Part shown: positions 15,879 to 17,245 of the stretch, piece after piece
Numbering within the stretch: position 1 is the stretch's first letter
Layout: each line of letters opens with the position of its first letter
Assembly: GCA_049316905.1 (NCBI GenBank)
Contig: JBMOJH010000074.1
Location: 1 to 17,245, forward strand
Origin: CAIPVR01 sp049316905
GTDB taxonomy: Bacteria > Actinomycetota > Acidimicrobiia > Acidimicrobiales > Microtrichaceae
DNA length: 17,245 nucleotides
Direction of reading: 5' to 3'
Notes under the pieces: model-generated
What the model was told of the DNA's origin: nothing
The model's database searches: none
The model's input: the letters and a program-made list of their open reading frames with translations, nothing else
Made by a program: the position numbers and the translations under genes

Positions 15879-16433
15879 GTGAGCGTCCTGTCATCCGTCA
15901 CCGCAGCTGACATTGTCATCTTCCTGGTCACCTTCGTGGCCATGGAGGGCGTCGCCGCCGCCGAGCACCGCTGGGCCATGCACGGCTTCGCCTGGGGCTG
16001 GCACCGCAGCCACCACCTGCCCCCCACGGGCCGCGTGGACAAGAACGACCGGTTCCCCTTCGTGTTCGCCGGCCTGGCGATCGCCATGTTCCTGGCCGGC
16101 ACGAACGTCGACGCCCTGCGTTTCCTCGTTCCGATGGCAGCCGGGATCACCGCCTACGGCGCCGTCTACTTCCTGGTCCACGACGTGTACATCCACGGCC
16201 GCCTCGGGGGCCGTCACCTGCCCCGGATGGCGCCGCTGGAGCGCCTCGCCGAGGCCCACGCGCTGCACCACCGGTTCAACGCCGCGCCCTACGGCATGCT
16301 GGCACCGGTCGTGCCGGCCGACATCCGGGAGAAGGTGGCCGCCGGCAAGGGGGCGCCGATGGACGCCGCCGCCCTCCGGACCCGGGCCGCGAACCCACGG
16401 AGCGCGCGCACGAGCTCGCAAGGAGCGCGCTGA
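15879..16433 (+). CDS. crtZ: CrtZ-like carotene hydroxylase (fatty acid hydroxylase superfamily)
   Basis: Membrane non-haem di-iron hydroxylase similar to CrtZ, which adds 3-hydroxyls to beta-carotene rings to make zeaxanthin. The 184 residues contain all four histidine clusters. These are HRWAMH (30-35), HRSHH (42-46), HDVYIH (101-106) and HALHH (127-131). Hydrophobic helices lie at about 9-27, 59-75 and 82-100. Family segments VTFVAMEGVAAAEH, KNDRFPFVFA and YGAVYFLVHD are well kept. A basic, low-complexity tail of about 30 residues follows the last cluster. No other carotenoid gene (crtB, crtI, crtY) is in the window, so the substrate is inferred. GTG 15879 places MSVLSSVTAADIVIFLVTF at the N-terminus; there is no Shine-Dalgarno sequence or clear -10 box, so the start is the least certain part. 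Confidence 0.87.
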   Translation: MSVLSSVTAADIVIFLVTFVAMEGVAAAEHRWAMHGFAWGWHRSHHLPPTGRVDKNDRFPFVFAGLAIAMFLAGTNVDALRFLVPMAAGITAYGAVYFLVHDVYIHGRLGGRHLPRMAPLERLAEAHALHHRFNAAPYGMLAPVVPADIREKVAAGKGAPMDAAALRTRAANPRSARTSSQGAR

Positions 16434-16497
16434 CGGGGTTCCGTCGTGACCGTCGCGTGGACGGCGGTGTCGACTGGGTGAAATCGCCCGCTCCCGC

Positions 16498-16525
16498 TTG
16501 TGGGCCGGGGCACGCGGTGTAGCCT
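16498..16525 (+). promoter_or_regulatory. Predicted promoter of the right-edge secreted protein gene
   Basis: TTGTGG (16498-16503), a 16-bp spacer, and TAGCCT (16520-16525). Transcription would start near 16532, giving a leader of about 48 nt. The rest of the 146-bp gap after the crtZ-like gene has only a weak 5-bp stem (16450-16464). Confidence 0.45.
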
Positions 16526-16556
16526 GAGCGACAGCTGTGATCTCTGCCGTCGACCG

Positions 16557-16577
16557 ATGGCACTGACTGGGGGCTGA
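16557..16577 (+). other. Possible six-codon leader ORF
   Basis: Within the predicted leader of the right-edge gene, an ATG opens a frame reading MALTGG and stops 2 nt before the main ATG. Such spacing could couple translation. No ribosome binding site is seen before it, so chance is quite possible. Confidence 0.2.
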
Positions 16578-16579
16578 CC

Positions 16580-17245
16580 ATGGACAAGCCGACGAGCAGG
16601 CGGACGCGACGGGTACGTCGTGCGCTCCTCGGTCTGGGTGTTGCAGGTGCGGCGGTGATCGGGATCACCGCGCCGTCCCAGGCGCAGACCACCGACCCGG
16701 CGCCCTCCGGCAACAACTTCGTGCTCGCCGGCGTCAAGGACGCGCAGGCCGGCACCATGCTGTCGATCGACACCAACGTCAGCGGCGCCTTCTCCTACTG
16801 CAACAACCCCAACGGCCTCGGTGCCGAGCTCTACCTCGACGCCAACAACGGCGCCGGGATGTCCGTCCGCCACGCCACCGTCACCCCGTTCGTGGTGCCG
16901 ATCCACATCGGCCTCCTCCGGGTCACCAATCCCGACCCGGACAACGCCATCGACGAGGAGATGATCACCCTCGGCGTGGTGAAGGGCACCTCGGTGCAGT
17001 TCGGTCAGACCGGTGTGGCCCAGGCCGAGTACGGCGGGCTGTTCTTCGGTCGCTCCGGCGCCGGGCTCGTGAACTGGCGCCAGGCCGCCACGGTCACCTG
17101 CACCGACTCGCTGGTGATGCCGATCCTGCAGCCGCTGATCGACCAGGCGGGCGGCAACGGCAACACGGTGTCCCCGATCGAGACGACCACCACGCTGGCG
17201 CCTCCCACCACCGTGGCCCCGGTCACCACCGAGGCGCCCACCACG
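16580..17245 (+). CDS. Secreted protein with Thr/Pro-rich linker, C-terminus cut by window edge
   Basis: Unrecognised exported protein; 222 residues are visible and the frame is still open at the right edge. The N-terminus is strongly basic (SRRTRRVRRALLG, 6-18), followed by a hydrophobic core (19-29) and a likely cleavage site after PSQA (residue 35). The paired arginines leave open either Sec or Tat export. The mature part (about 44-190) is not low-complexity and looks like a beta-rich extracellular domain with two cysteines (C74 and C174) that could form one disulfide. From residue 201 a linker rich in Thr, Pro and Ala begins (ETTTTLAPPTTVAPVTT), as in surface proteins of Acidimicrobiia-like genomes. 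Beyond it may lie a second domain or a wall or membrane anchor. ATG 16580 has GGGGG about 7 nt upstream. Low conservation is expected and no function is assigned. Confidence 0.8.
   Translation, partial: MDKPTSRRTRRVRRALLGLGVAGAAVIGITAPSQAQTTDPAPSGNNFVLAGVKDAQAGTMLSIDTNVSGAFSYCNNPNGLGAELYLDANNGAGMSVRHATVTPFVVPIHIGLLRVTNPDPDNAIDEEMITLGVVKGTSVQFGQTGVAQAEYGGLFFGRSGAGLVNWRQAATVTCTDSLVMPILQPLIDQAGGNGNTVSPIETTTTLAPPTTVAPVTTEAPTT

Noticed and set aside
16399..16430. Direct repeat GGAGCGCGC occurring twice near the end of the crtZ-like gene
   Set aside because: Nine bases of GC-rich sequence in a low-complexity tail; no attachment-site or mobile-element context.

Overview
The window is a compact, very GC-rich, largely chromosomal stretch of an actinobacterium. 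It carries a NucS/EndoMS mismatch endonuclease (found in Actinobacteria and archaea), a WS/DGAT acyltransferase, a MaoC/SDR pair of mycobacterial type, a VanW-family cell-envelope protein, and a secreted protein with a Thr/Pro linker. Together with many apparently leaderless genes, this suggests a non-mycolate actinobacterium such as a member of the Acidimicrobiia. That assignment is inference. I see no tRNA, rRNA, CRISPR array, insertion sequence or phage gene.

Layout. At the left edge cysD (minus strand; its partner cysN is probably just outside) diverges from cysQ (plus), which is followed 20 bp later by an ABC1/UbiB-type kinase and then by typA. A strong hairpin lies between typA and a converging FAS1 lipoprotein gene. 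The lipoprotein gene diverges from a DUF4395 membrane protein gene with two CxxC motifs, followed by nucS. nucS converges on, and overlaps by 49 bp, a minus-strand run of DUF3445, MaoC hydratase and SDR genes, which reads as a lipid or sterol side-chain beta-oxidation module plus a putative haem-dependent oxygenase. That run diverges from a plus-strand series: vanW-family gene, WS/DGAT, geranylgeranyl-reductase-family flavoprotein, nitronate monooxygenase/2-nitropropane dioxygenase-family enzyme, crtZ-like carotene hydroxylase, and a secreted protein gene that runs off the right edge.

The most interesting signal is regulatory. A 25-bp inverted repeat (AATCCCGAC-N7-GTCGGGATT) sits in the fas1/DUF4395 intergenic region, and a close copy sits between cysD and cysQ. 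Each is 7-8 bp from a TAGCST -10 box, of DUF4395 in one case and cysD in the other. The architecture resembles a type I site of the Rrf2/IscR family and predicts a small sulfur or Fe-S regulon joining sulfate activation to DUF4395. A second pattern is a TANNNT box that ends 6-9 nt upstream of at least seven start codons lacking a Shine-Dalgarno sequence, which implies widespread leaderless transcription. The coding content is otherwise mostly recognisable families, and I found no convincing new multi-gene system.
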